Shown here: positions 1 to 7,496 of the stretch, piece by piece
Position numbering within the stretch: the stretch's first letter is position 1
How the letters are laid out: every line of letters begins with the position of its first letter
DNA from: UBA5078 sp964538025
Lineage (GTDB): Bacteria > Pseudomonadota > Gammaproteobacteria > Pseudomonadales > Pseudohongiellaceae
Assembly (NCBI GenBank): GCA_964538025.1
Contig: CAZICZ010000008.1
Coordinates: forward strand, 62,001 to 126,000
Direction: 5' to 3'
DNA length: 64,000 bases
Position numbers and translations under genes: made by a program
Notes under the pieces: model-generated
What the model saw: the letters and a program-made list of their open reading frames with translations, nothing else
What the model was told of the DNA's origin: nothing
Database searches by the model: none

Positions 1-874
1 CGATGGCTTGCGAGGACAGCACGAGCGACAGGTACAGCATCGACTTCTGGCCGTCGCTCAGTCGCGAGAAATCGACCAACTGCTCGTCATGGCCTGGTGT
101 GAAAGACACGGACATGTGCCGTAGCAAGGCCTCGACCTCAGACGCAACAAAAGTGAGCTTAGGGTCGGCGAAGAAGCTTCCCTTGTGCAAAGCACTCCAT
201 GCCGTTTTCAAGCTTGTGCTGAACGCATTGATTGATGGATTGGCCGCCAAGCTGTCGCTGATTTGGTCGGTCAGGCCCTTGATGACAGTTCGCTCTCCAT
301 CCCAGTTCACCGCACGTAGCATGCGTCCAAGCAGTGCATTGGCGCCATAGGCAATGTGATCTGCGGGATCACGGCGTGCGGGCAGGTAGTGAAGGTGGAT
401 ATGGTTGCGTTCAGATCGGGGGACTTGAGCAGTGGTTAGTGGCGAGCCATCTGCATCGATGTCCAGCACATAGACTATGCTTTCTTCAATGTCCCCATCC
501 AAGCCCATTGTGGCAGTGAGGCGGAATCGCACGCGCGGTGTGCCATCGATTTCGTCAAGACGCATGTGGCCGAAATGAGGGGCTACCGTGCTGTTGTCTT
601 CGTCGTCGCCAAGTTCCGGGAACAGGAAGTCGGCCTCGAGCCATAGTTGACGCTCAGCAGGCGGTGCAGCCTCGTTGAATGGGACATGAAAGTCCGAGCG
701 TAGGATTCGGCGCAGTGATGGATCAAAGGCAAAAAGACGGCACAGCGCTTGGAGTGCTGCCGTCTTGCCTGAGCCGTTAGGACCGATGAGGTAAGTAATC
801 TCCTCCAACCGAATTTCGGTGGGCGCCGCTCCGAAGGATTGGAAGTTCGAGAGCCGGATCGTTTGAAGCCTCAT
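1..874 (-). CDS. OLD-like AAA/ABC-type ATPase of the restriction locus (C-terminus cut by window edge)
   Basis: Reading leftwards from the ATG at 872-874, the protein begins MRLQTIRLSNFQSFG, the usual opening of SMC/RecF/OLD-type ATPases. A Walker A motif, GPNGSGKT, follows at about residues 31-38. Near the window edge an ABC-type signature, LSDGQKS, is followed by a hydrophobic strand, so only the Walker B/D-loop part and anything C-terminal (such as a TOPRIM nuclease domain) lie outside. The start codon overlaps the stop of the upstream hsdM gene (ATGA at 871-874), indicating translational coupling in one operon. OLD-family ATPases occur as partners of nucleases in several phage-defence systems; a DNA-linked ATPase role here is inferred. 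It sits where an HsdS gene might be expected. Whether it has a nuclease domain cannot be seen. Confidence 0.8.
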   Translation of the reverse strand, partial: MRLQTIRLSNFQSFGAAPTEIRLEEITYLIGPNGSGKTAALQALCRLFAFDPSLRRILRSDFHVPFNEAAPPAERQLWLEADFLFPELGDDEDNSTVAPHFGHMRLDEIDGTPRVRFRLTATMGLDGDIEESIVYVLDIDADGSPLTTAQVPRSERNHIHLHYLPARRDPADHIAYGANALLGRMLRAVNWDGERTVIKGLTDQISDSLAANPSINAFSTSLKTAWSALHKGSFFADPKLTFVASEVEALLRHMSVSFTPGHDEQLVDFSRLSDGQKSMLYLSLVLSSQAI

Positions 875-2382
875 TGGGTGTCCTCAGCCTTGGAAATGCC
901 ATCCAGCGTTTCCACCAATGCGTCCATTTGCAGCCAGAATGCACGCCCTTCGGTTTGCCATTGGTCCCAGGCAGAGCGCAGCGATACTGCGTCACCATTG
1001 CTGTCGGTGGCGATGGCGGCGGCAATGCGCTTCACGTATAGCGGGATCGAGAGGTTGCCCGCATTAGCGCCGATGTCGCCCAGGGTGGCGACCTTGGCGA
1101 AACCGGGAACGTCAGCAAAGGTCTGGTACGCGGTAAGGATGCGCTGCTGGTGATCAGGCTTCAGGAAGCTCTGCGCCCGTTCCCGGGTAACCTCGTTCAC
1201 CGCGTCGATGAAGATCACCTTGCCCTTGCGAGCGGCGGCCTTCTTGCGGTTGCAGATGACAATGCACGACTCCATCGGGGAGTTGTAAAACAGGTTGGGG
1301 CCCAAGCCGATGACGGCCTCGACCCAGTCACGCTCGACCATCTTGGCGCGCATGGCCTGTTCTTCATTACGGAACAGCACACCGTGGGGCCAGAGCACGG
1401 CACACCGCCCCTTGGCGGTGAGGCTGGTCAAGATGTGCTGCTGGAAGGCGTAGTCGGCGCGTCCCTGCGGCGGCGTACCCAGCGAGTTACGCCCCCACTT
1501 GTCACTGCTCCAGGCCTCGCGATTCCACTGCTTGATTGAGTACGGCGGGTTGGCCAGGATCACATCGAACTGACGCAAGCGGTCGCCTTCGATGTGCTTG
1601 GGTTCGGCCAGGGTGTCGCCCCGGATGATTTCGAAGTCCTCCACGCCGTGCAGGAACAGGTTCATGCGGGCGATGGATGAGGTGATGAGGTTGCGCTCTT
1701 GCCCGTAAAGCTTGAGCGTGCGGTATTCGCCACCCGAGCGCTTCACTTCGTCCAGCGCCGAAATCAGCATGCCGCCGGTGCCGCACGTGGGGTCGTAGAT
1801 CGACTCGCCCGCCTGCGGTGCCAGGAGCTGTGTCATCAGGTGGACGACGGTGCGGTTGGTGTAAAACTCGGCTGCGGTGTGGCCGGAGTCGTCCGCAAAC
1901 TTCTTGATAAGGTACTCGTAGGCGTTGCCGAGCTCATCCTCGGGCACGTTGGCCACCGACAGCGTCTGGGTCGAGAAGTGCTCGATCAGGTTCTTCAGCG
2001 TTTCGTCGGGCAGGCGCTCGCGGTTGGTCCAGGGGGCATCGCCGAAGATGCCGTCGAGCATGTCGGGGTTGGCCGATTCGATGGCACGCATCGCTTTCTG
2101 GATGGCTGCACCGACATTCTTCGAAGTCTGACGCACATCGTTCCAATGCGCGCCTTCGGGAATCTGGAAACGGTGGTTTTCGGCGAACTGAGCGAAGGAC
2201 AGGTCACCATCGGAGTCGGCCACAACGGACTGGTATTCCTCGTCCCAAACATCCGACGCCCGTTTGTAGAACAACAGCGGAAAGATGAATTGCTTGTAGT
2301 CGCCTGCGTCGATCAGGCCGCGAAGCAAAACGGCTGCGCCCCAGAGGTAGCTTTCGAGTTCTTGTTGGGTGATGCGGCTCAT
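871..2382 (-). CDS. hsdM: Type I restriction-modification DNA methyltransferase subunit, second copy
   Basis: N6-adenine DNA methyltransferase of the HsdM family, 503 residues. The N-terminal helical domain (about 1-150) is followed by the SAM-binding motif DPTCGTGG at about 197-204 and the catalytic NPPY at about 278-281. The start at 2382 (MSRITQQE) is preferred over the in-frame ATG at 2391 because AAGGAGG lies about nine bases ahead and the ATG overlaps the preceding hsdM stop as ATGA. It is a clear paralogue of the neighbour at 2379-3875, similar over the whole length, with the same DVWDEEYQ, HRFQIPE, EYLIKKFAD and NLFLHG blocks. One difference from the usual EFYTPR block is EFYTNR. HsdM normally works with a specificity subunit HsdS; none is visible in the window. 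The ATPase at 1-874 is the next gene. Confidence 0.93.
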   Translation of the reverse strand: MSRITQQELESYLWGAAVLLRGLIDAGDYKQFIFPLLFYKRASDVWDEEYQSVVADSDGDLSFAQFAENHRFQIPEGAHWNDVRQTSKNVGAAIQKAMRAIESANPDMLDGIFGDAPWTNRERLPDETLKNLIEHFSTQTLSVANVPEDELGNAYEYLIKKFADDSGHTAAEFYTNRTVVHLMTQLLAPQAGESIYDPTCGTGGMLISALDEVKRSGGEYRTLKLYGQERNLITSSIARMNLFLHGVEDFEIIRGDTLAEPKHIEGDRLRQFDVILANPPYSIKQWNREAWSSDKWGRNSLGTPPQGRADYAFQQHILTSLTAKGRCAVLWPHGVLFRNEEQAMRAKMVERDWVEAVIGLGPNLFYNSPMESCIVICNRKKAAARKGKVIFIDAVNEVTRERAQSFLKPDHQQRILTAYQTFADVPGFAKVATLGDIGANAGNLSIPLYVKRIAAAIATDSNGDAVSLRSAWDQWQTEGRAFWLQMDALVETLDGISKAEDTQ

Positions 2383-3875
2383 TGCAGCCATCCTCCTTCG
2401 GCCATGACCTGTGCGAGCCGCTCCTCGGCCTCTCGGCAGCGGGTCAGCGCGTCCTTAAATGCAGCAATGGCCTCGGGCAGCGGTGGAATGTCTTCTTGTA
2501 GCGGCGGCAGCACGTAGCGCGAGATGTTCAGCGTCCAGTCCTCGGCTTTAATCTCATCGAGGGTGACCACGCGAACAGCGTCTTGCACATCGGCAAAGTT
2601 GCGATACCAGCCCAGGATTTCAGCGGCATGCTCAGGCTCTAAAAAGTTCTGTGCCCGGCCTCGGCGGAACAAGCGCGACGCATCAGCGATCAGCACCTGC
2701 TTCTTTTGCTGGACAGGCTTGCGCTTGCGCAACACCAAGATGCACGCTGCTAGACCGGTGCCGTAGAACAGGTTGGGGGCCAGACCGATCACGGCTTCGA
2801 TCAGATCCATCTCCAACAGCTTCTGGCGGATGTCTCCTTCCGCACCTTTACGGAACAAAGCGCCCTGGGGGAGCACCACGGCCATTCGACCAGTGCCATC
2901 GGCCATCGACTTGACCATGTGCTGCACCCATGCGAAGTCGCCGCTGCTTGACGGCGGCAGACCAGCAAAGTTGCGGCCAAAGGGGTCATTGAGCCACAAG
3001 TCCTCGCCCCACTTTTCCAACGAGAACGGTGGATTGGCGATCACGCAGTCGAAGGTGGCGAGCAGGTCACCCTCGAAAAAGGCCGGGTTGCGCAGTGTGT
3101 CGCCGCGCACCACTTGGAAATCTTCGATGCCGTGGAGAAACAGGTTCATCCGGGCAATGGACGACGTGGTGAGGTTCTTTTCCTGGCCGTACAGCTTGCC
3201 CCAGAGGCGCTTGACGTCACCGTGCTTTTCTTTAACGTGCTGCACGGCAGCAAGCAGCATCCCGCCGGTACCGCAGGCGGGGTCGTAGATGGTCTCGGCT
3301 TCCTTGGGATCGAGCATGTCGATCATCAGCCGCACGACGCTGCGCGGGGTATAGAACTCCCCGGCCTTCTTGTTGGTGGCGTCGGCGAACTTCTTGATCA
3401 GGTATTCGTAGGCATCACCGACCAAGTCGGACGCGACGTTTTGATTGCCCAGCGGGAGTGCAGAAAAATGCTCGATCAGGTCCTTGAGCAGTGCGTCTGA
3501 CAGGCGTTCCTTGTTCGTCCACTGGGCGTCACCGAACACCCCGTATAGCGTGTCGGGATTAGCTTTTTCGATCTCACGCATCGCGTGCTGAAGGGCGGCA
3601 CCAACGTTGATCGGTTTGGCTCGGACATCCACCCAGTGGCATTCCTCGGGAATTTGGAAACGGTGCGATTCCGGGAACCACGCCAGTTGTTCGTCGCCTG
3701 TCTCGTCGACGATCTCCTGGTATTCCTCATCCCAAACATCGCAGATGCGCTTGAAAAACAGCAGCGGGAAGATGTAGGTCTTGAAGTCGGCTGCATCCAC
3801 CGGGCCGCGCAGGATATTGGCGGATTCCCAAAGGTGGCTTTCAAGCTGTGCTAGTGAGACTTGAATGTCCTGCAT
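2379..3875 (-). CDS. hsdM: Type I restriction-modification DNA methyltransferase subunit, first copy
   Basis: A 498-residue HsdM-family N6-adenine methyltransferase. The SAM-binding motif DPACGTGG is at about 198-205, catalytic NPPF at about 281-284, and the canonical EFYTPR precedes the SAM motif. The C-terminal part is rich in charged residues, consistent with the helical region that contacts HsdS. It lies 13 bp behind the small HTH gene and its stop overlaps the start of the second hsdM, so the two methyltransferases should be made together. Both copies keep all catalytic motifs, so neither looks like a decaying duplicate. The system could use a heteromeric methyltransferase, or each M could serve its own S subunit outside the window. 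The family assignment is firm; the pairing is inference. Confidence 0.93.
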   Translation of the reverse strand: MQDIQVSLAQLESHLWESANILRGPVDAADFKTYIFPLLFFKRICDVWDEEYQEIVDETGDEQLAWFPESHRFQIPEECHWVDVRAKPINVGAALQHAMREIEKANPDTLYGVFGDAQWTNKERLSDALLKDLIEHFSALPLGNQNVASDLVGDAYEYLIKKFADATNKKAGEFYTPRSVVRLMIDMLDPKEAETIYDPACGTGGMLLAAVQHVKEKHGDVKRLWGKLYGQEKNLTTSSIARMNLFLHGIEDFQVVRGDTLRNPAFFEGDLLATFDCVIANPPFSLEKWGEDLWLNDPFGRNFAGLPPSSSGDFAWVQHMVKSMADGTGRMAVVLPQGALFRKGAEGDIRQKLLEMDLIEAVIGLAPNLFYGTGLAACILVLRKRKPVQQKKQVLIADASRLFRRGRAQNFLEPEHAAEILGWYRNFADVQDAVRVVTLDEIKAEDWTLNISRYVLPPLQEDIPPLPEAIAAFKDALTRCREAEERLAQVMAEGGWLQ

Positions 3876-3888
3876 TGTTTGCTTTTTC

Positions 3889-4092
3889 TCATTTGGATTC
3901 GGTCGGACTGGCTGATTGCGCCTTTATCCAACTATCGATATCTGCACGCGAAAACCTCCATACCCCACCGACTTTGAAGGCAGGAATCTTTTTGGCTCCA
4001 GCCAACCGATAGATGGTCCGTTCCGTGACCTTCAAATAGGCTGCGACTTCGGCCAGAGTCAGAACGCCTTCGCTGGACGTGTTTTGAGTCAT
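3889..4092 (-). CDS. Excisionase-type helix-turn-helix DNA-binding protein
   Basis: A 67-residue protein with a single MerR/excisionase-like winged HTH (HTH_17 type). LTLAEVAAYLKVTERTIYRL forms the helix-turn-helix and is followed by the characteristic IPAFKVGGVWRF wing and an xDIDSWI helix. It is the first gene of the leftward operon, 13 bp ahead of the first hsdM. Small proteins of this family commonly lead restriction-modification or mobile-element operons and act as regulators or directionality factors. No integrase is present next to it, so a transcriptional regulator of the restriction genes is the more likely role here, but this is inference. Confidence 0.85.
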   Translation of the reverse strand: MTQNTSSEGVLTLAEVAAYLKVTERTIYRLAGAKKIPAFKVGGVWRFSRADIDSWIKAQSASPTESK

Positions 4093-4397
4093 TTAGGTGT
4101 TCTCATGGTCAATGCTGTCTAGTCTAGTGCAAAGTTTTCAGGTCTACAACGAAGCACCACTCGGTTTCCACTATGGCGGGATTCGCGCTAGAGGCAGTCG
4201 AAAAGCATTTTTATTCAATAAAATCAATGGCTTAAACGTTCGTCACTGCATATCCGGCCCGATAACCGATTGATGTTGGGTTTCTTACATTAAATGCAGC
4301 TTCGAGGGAGGGTGCTTGCAGACCGGCATGGTGTGAACTTCTACCGACCAATGACGGAATCTCCCCCAGGCAATGTTGCCTGTCTTGGAGATCCGCG
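4093..4397. other. Intergenic region between divergent defence genes
   Basis: A 305-bp gene-free spacer between the leftward HTH-hsdM operon and the rightward putative nuclease gene, so it must hold both promoters. It is more AT-rich than its flanks around 4200-4290. No convincing sigma-70 pair, hairpin or RNA gene was recognised. Only short echoes such as GTCTAGTCTAG at about 4118-4128 stand out. Confidence 0.5.
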
Positions 4398-5378
4398 ATG
4401 CACGCACCCCGCTTACCCATCATCCCGTCCCACCTGCTCAGGCAATATCAGGTCGAGGACGTCGGAGACACCCGCTTCCGTGCCTGCGCACGACTGCTGC
4501 AGTCGATGTGGCGGGAAGATCAGCAGCTGCCGGTTGGCAGCCTCCAGCAAACGAATGAGTACGACCGCTGTCTCGGCAGCCGGATTGACCGAGCATCGGG
4601 CTCGTTCGGCCGTAACTTCTTGACCACCAAGATCGCCAGACTGGCTAAGTACGAGACGGTGTATCGAGAGCCGGGCGCGATGATCGAGGAGGAGCGCCTG
4701 TGGCATAACCTGCTGTCGAGTCAGCCGCTGTGCTTCAATCTCTTTGGCGACATGAAGCTCGATCTTTCCATGGCCACCCGGTTCTGGTCGAGCCTCTTCC
4801 CGGATCACATGGCGAAGGTCGAGGGTATCTACTTCGAGCACTCACCAGGGCGTGGCGACGAAGCTTTCATCGCAGACCACACCGCATTTGACGTGCTGAT
4901 CGCCGGTCAAAACCGCAAGGGTCAGCGCTCCTTCATCGCCATCGAAGTGAAGTACTCCGAGTCCATGAACGAGCCAGCAGCAACCATGCGCCCCCGTTAC
5001 GAGTCTGTTTCGACACGCTCAGGCCTCTTCAAAGACCCAGAGCACCCGGCACTGCGTAGCGCTCCAATCCAGCAGCTATGGCGCGAGCACATGCTCAGCC
5101 AAACCATGCTGGACAATGGCCTCTATGACAGCGGACTCTTCCTCGTGGTGCATCCTGCCAAGAATGAAGACTGCAGCGTCGCGGTGGCTTCATACAAGCA
5201 GCACCTGCATGAGCCCAGCGCCGGCAATCCCGCTTTTGCAGCACTGACCCTTGAGGAGTGCGTCCAAGGGATGCGCGACATCGGTGAGGCTGAACTTGCG
5301 GATGCCCTGTTCACGCGGTATCTCGACTTCGACCGCATCGAAGCGGCCATCTTCGGCCAGGAGGTACATCCCATTTGA
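4398..5378 (+). CDS. Putative restriction endonuclease, PGN_0703-like
   Basis: A 326-residue protein. It contains GSFGRNFL near residues 68-75 and, in the middle, a PD-(D/E)XK-like arrangement: acidic FEHSPGRGDE, then AFDVLI, then the strand FIAIEVKYSE, which supplies the E-x-K pair. This matches my recollection of the PGN_0703 family of putative restriction endonucleases; the fold assignment rests on the motif only. The start has a GGAG seven bases upstream. It is transcribed away from the hsdM operon. It may be the restriction half of the same locus or an independent defence gene. It has no helicase domain and so does not resemble HsdR. Confidence 0.6.
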   Translation: MHAPRLPIIPSHLLRQYQVEDVGDTRFRACARLLQSMWREDQQLPVGSLQQTNEYDRCLGSRIDRASGSFGRNFLTTKIARLAKYETVYREPGAMIEEERLWHNLLSSQPLCFNLFGDMKLDLSMATRFWSSLFPDHMAKVEGIYFEHSPGRGDEAFIADHTAFDVLIAGQNRKGQRSFIAIEVKYSESMNEPAATMRPRYESVSTRSGLFKDPEHPALRSAPIQQLWREHMLSQTMLDNGLYDSGLFLVVHPAKNEDCSVAVASYKQHLHEPSAGNPAFAALTLEECVQGMRDIGEAELADALFTRYLDFDRIEAAIFGQEVHPI

Positions 5379-5681
5379 GCAGCTGGCCCAGGTTGGTTGC
5401 ACGAGGGATCGATGGGATAATAGAAGTTAACGAGTTGGGAAGACAGTAGTCAGTCTTCCTCGGTACCCAACCCTTCTGTTCGCCAACATTCGCCAGCATT
5501 CAACGATATTGGGGGCATGTTAGGGGGCACAGTACCAATCAGGAGCAGGCGTTGAATAAGAGAATCAAGGGTTTAGCCCGTCTTTTCTGGTTCAACGTCT
5601 GACTTGACAAAAAAGACGGTGTTGGCCAGAATTCGCATCCTTCAAACGGCCCAGGGGTCACTCCCGGCCTAAACGTTTCAT
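5379..5681. other. Gene-free junction between defence region and tRNA-Met
   Basis: About 300 bp with no plausible gene. It contains the GGGGGCA direct repeats at 5511-5529 and, at about 5571-5620, AGCCCGTCTTTTCTGG followed by AAAAAAGACGG, which can form an imperfect hairpin. I read it as a possible element boundary or remnant ahead of the tRNA. Confidence 0.45.
5511..5529 (+). repeat. Two GGGGGCA direct repeats, candidate integrase arm sites
   Basis: GGGGGCA occurs at 5511-5517 and again at 5523-5529, 12 bp apart, inside an otherwise non-coding stretch about 150 bp before the tRNA gene. Spaced G-rich heptamers next to tRNA genes can be arm-type binding sites of tyrosine integrases. No integrase gene lies in the window, so the assignment is weak. 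Confidence 0.25.
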
Positions 5682-5758
5682 GGCTATGTAGCTCAGCTGG
5701 TTAGAGCGCAGCATTCATAATGCTGATGTCCGTGGTTCAAATCCACGCATAGCTACCA
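5682..5758 (+). tRNA. tRNA-Met (anticodon CAT), elongator type
   Basis: A 77-nt cloverleaf with encoded CCA. The acceptor arm GGCTATG pairs with CATAGCT (first pair G-U), the D arm is GCTC/GAGC, the anticodon stem CAGCA/TGCTG encloses loop TTCATAA, and the T arm CGTGG/CCACG encloses TTCAAAT. The sequence resembles elongator tRNA-Met more than initiator (a normal first pair is present) or the tRNA-Ile2 that also reads CAT, though tRNA-Ile2 is not excluded by anticodon alone. It marks the right edge of the defence region. Confidence 0.93.
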
Positions 5759-5766
5759 TACAGACA

Positions 5767-5799
5767 AAGGGCTTACCGACAGGTAGGCCCTTTTCTTTT
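5767..5799 (+). terminator. Rho-independent terminator after tRNA-Met
   Basis: Arms AAGGGCTTACC and GGTAGGCCCTT pair over 11 bp (one G-U) around loop GACA and are followed by TTCTTTT. It ends the tRNA transcript. The same hairpin could terminate the lipase gene, which ends at 5804 on the other strand. Confidence 0.85.
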
Positions 5800-5803
5800 G
5801 GGG

Positions 5804-7273
5804 TTAGAGGAACTCGACCCCTGTCGACTGCAGGCCGACCAGACCGATGTTGAGCTCATTGAGCTCCACCATCGCTGCCATTTCGAGCAGCTCTGCTTTG
5901 CTCAGGCTTCCACCGGACCCTTCCATCATGCCGACGAAGTGCTGCACCTCGGCGGGCGTCGGCGCCGCGCCGGCCACATGGGTATAGAGCGACGTCACCA
6001 GCGCCTCATTGCCAGGATTGCCCAGCACGTCGATCACCAGCTGAGCCACCTGCCGCAGGCTCAGACCCTGATCAAATAGCGTGATGCCCTCTCCCACCCA
6101 GTCCGGATGCTGCGCCAGTGCGGCCGCATCGAGTGCCGCCCCGATGAGCCGGATCGCCTTGCCGGCGGACTCGTTTGCGGCAAGATCAAATGCCAGTTTG
6201 CGATCGGTGAAGGCGAGGCGTTCGATATTGCTGAGAGTGTCTTTTCCACTCGCGGCGCTTTCCACCGTCAGCGAGGTGCCGGTGCGGGTGATCGTCGCAT
6301 CGTTGCGAGGAATGTGCAGATACAGGGTGTCGCCTCCCGCGCCGCCGTCCAGCGCGTCATTGCCCGTCGTGCCGAACAGCGCATCATTGCCCGAGGTCCC
6401 TTTTTGCCCAACGAGAAGATCAAACGGCGAGCGGTTTACACCCGAGAGGCCAGTTTCATAGGTCGAAAATTCATGCGCCGTGCCGTTATAGGAGGTCACC
6501 AGTGACAAGACACTCGTGACAAGCGTATCGGGGTGCCCGGGCACCTTGAGCACTTCCATCGTGCCGCGGGGATAATAATTCTGCGTAAACAGGGGCACCG
6601 ATTCGGAAAGCAGCGTTGAGGGAATTCCAAACGAGCCGTTGAGCAGCGTGCCAAACTGTCCCACGAGCAGAGATCCCGGGAAGCTGCTGAGCGCGGCACC
6701 CACGGCCGCTCGCTGGCTGCCCAGCAGAATGATCGGATCATCGGTGACCTGATAGTTGATGATGCGCGGGTCAGCGACCGCCGCCGGCTGCAGATAGCCG
6801 GGTGAACCGGTGGTGATGGCATAGGCGGGGGCGATCCCCTTGTAGTTAGCCATGTACATCTGCGTCATCGCCCCGCCCAGACTGTGCCCGGTCACCAGCA
6901 CAAGATCGAATTCTCCTTGCGCGATGCGTGTATTCACGGCGGCGATCAGCGGGTCGAAAAGGGTGTAGTGGGCATTGATGTTCTGGAAGTCCTGTTTCCA
7001 GTCCTCATTGTCATTGGTGCCCCGAAATCCGATGGCCAGCGTGCGCATCCCCTGATAGGTTGCTGCCGCGACGAGGACCTCGGCATTGCTGTTGTGGAAA
7101 ACACCGTTGCTCAGCTGGGCTGACGACAGGCCGATTTCGGCGCCCCCGACAAGGTGCCAGCCACTGAGACTGGGTGTCGTGCTCTGCCAGGTGGGCCAGG
7201 CCTTGGTGACCGAGAAAAGGAGCTCCACCAAGGGGGGATTGCCGGAAATCACGGGCGCATTGCTCACGGGCAT
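5804..7273 (-). CDS. Secreted class-3 lipase with RTX-like repeat and DUF4214-like C-terminal domain
   Basis: A 489-residue protein. The N-terminal two thirds is an alpha/beta-hydrolase of the lipase class 3 type: the nucleophile elbow GHSLGG lies at about 129-134 (Ser131), preceded by IGFRGT, the oxyanion-side motif of fungal-type lipases. A short calcium-binding RTX-like stretch, GNDALFGTTGNDALDGGAGGD, lies at about 310-330. The C-terminal 110 residues have the helical look of DUF4214 domains found on type I-secreted proteins. There is no N-terminal signal peptide, which fits type I secretion through a C-terminal signal. No type I transporter genes are adjacent. The substrate (lipid, polyester or phospholipid) cannot be told from sequence. 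Confidence 0.8.
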   Translation of the reverse strand: MPVSNAPVISGNPPLVELLFSVTKAWPTWQSTTPSLSGWHLVGGAEIGLSSAQLSNGVFHNSNAEVLVAAATYQGMRTLAIGFRGTNDNEDWKQDFQNINAHYTLFDPLIAAVNTRIAQGEFDLVLVTGHSLGGAMTQMYMANYKGIAPAYAITTGSPGYLQPAAVADPRIINYQVTDDPIILLGSQRAAVGAALSSFPGSLLVGQFGTLLNGSFGIPSTLLSESVPLFTQNYYPRGTMEVLKVPGHPDTLVTSVLSLVTSYNGTAHEFSTYETGLSGVNRSPFDLLVGQKGTSGNDALFGTTGNDALDGGAGGDTLYLHIPRNDATITRTGTSLTVESAASGKDTLSNIERLAFTDRKLAFDLAANESAGKAIRLIGAALDAAALAQHPDWVGEGITLFDQGLSLRQVAQLVIDVLGNPGNEALVTSLYTHVAGAAPTPAEVQHFVGMMEGSGGSLSKAELLEMAAMVELNELNIGLVGLQSTGVEFL

Positions 7274-7356
7274 GAAAGCCTCCTGAAGAGAGTGAAACCT
7301 GTGATGACCAGTGTAGGAGGACGTCCCAGCCGCTCACAATCCACCGCACATTGAGC

Positions 7357-7374
7357 GTTTGCTTTAGCGCAAAC
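7357..7374. repeat. Inverted repeat, candidate operator
   Basis: GTTTGC and GCAAAC form perfect 6-bp arms around TTTAGC in the 223-bp spacer between the lipase gene and the divergent ATP-grasp gene. No T-run follows, so it looks more like a protein-binding site than a terminator. Confidence 0.35.
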
Positions 7375-7439
7375 ATCCTGCAAATTCCCTCGCGTTCTCG
7401 CGCCGATTTGAGGGGCAACGCAGCACTTGAGGTGCACGC

Positions 7440-7467
7440 TTGCCAGAATAAAAATTCGGCATAGAAT
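7440..7467 (+). promoter_or_regulatory. Sigma-70-type promoter of the ATP-grasp gene
   Basis: TTGCCA at 7440-7445 and TAGAAT at 7462-7467 are separated by 16 bp and lie about 30 bp ahead of the start at 7497. The fit to the consensus and the position support it. Confidence 0.6.
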
Positions 7468-7496
7468 GCGCACATTTCTTCCCTGCGATTCTTCCT

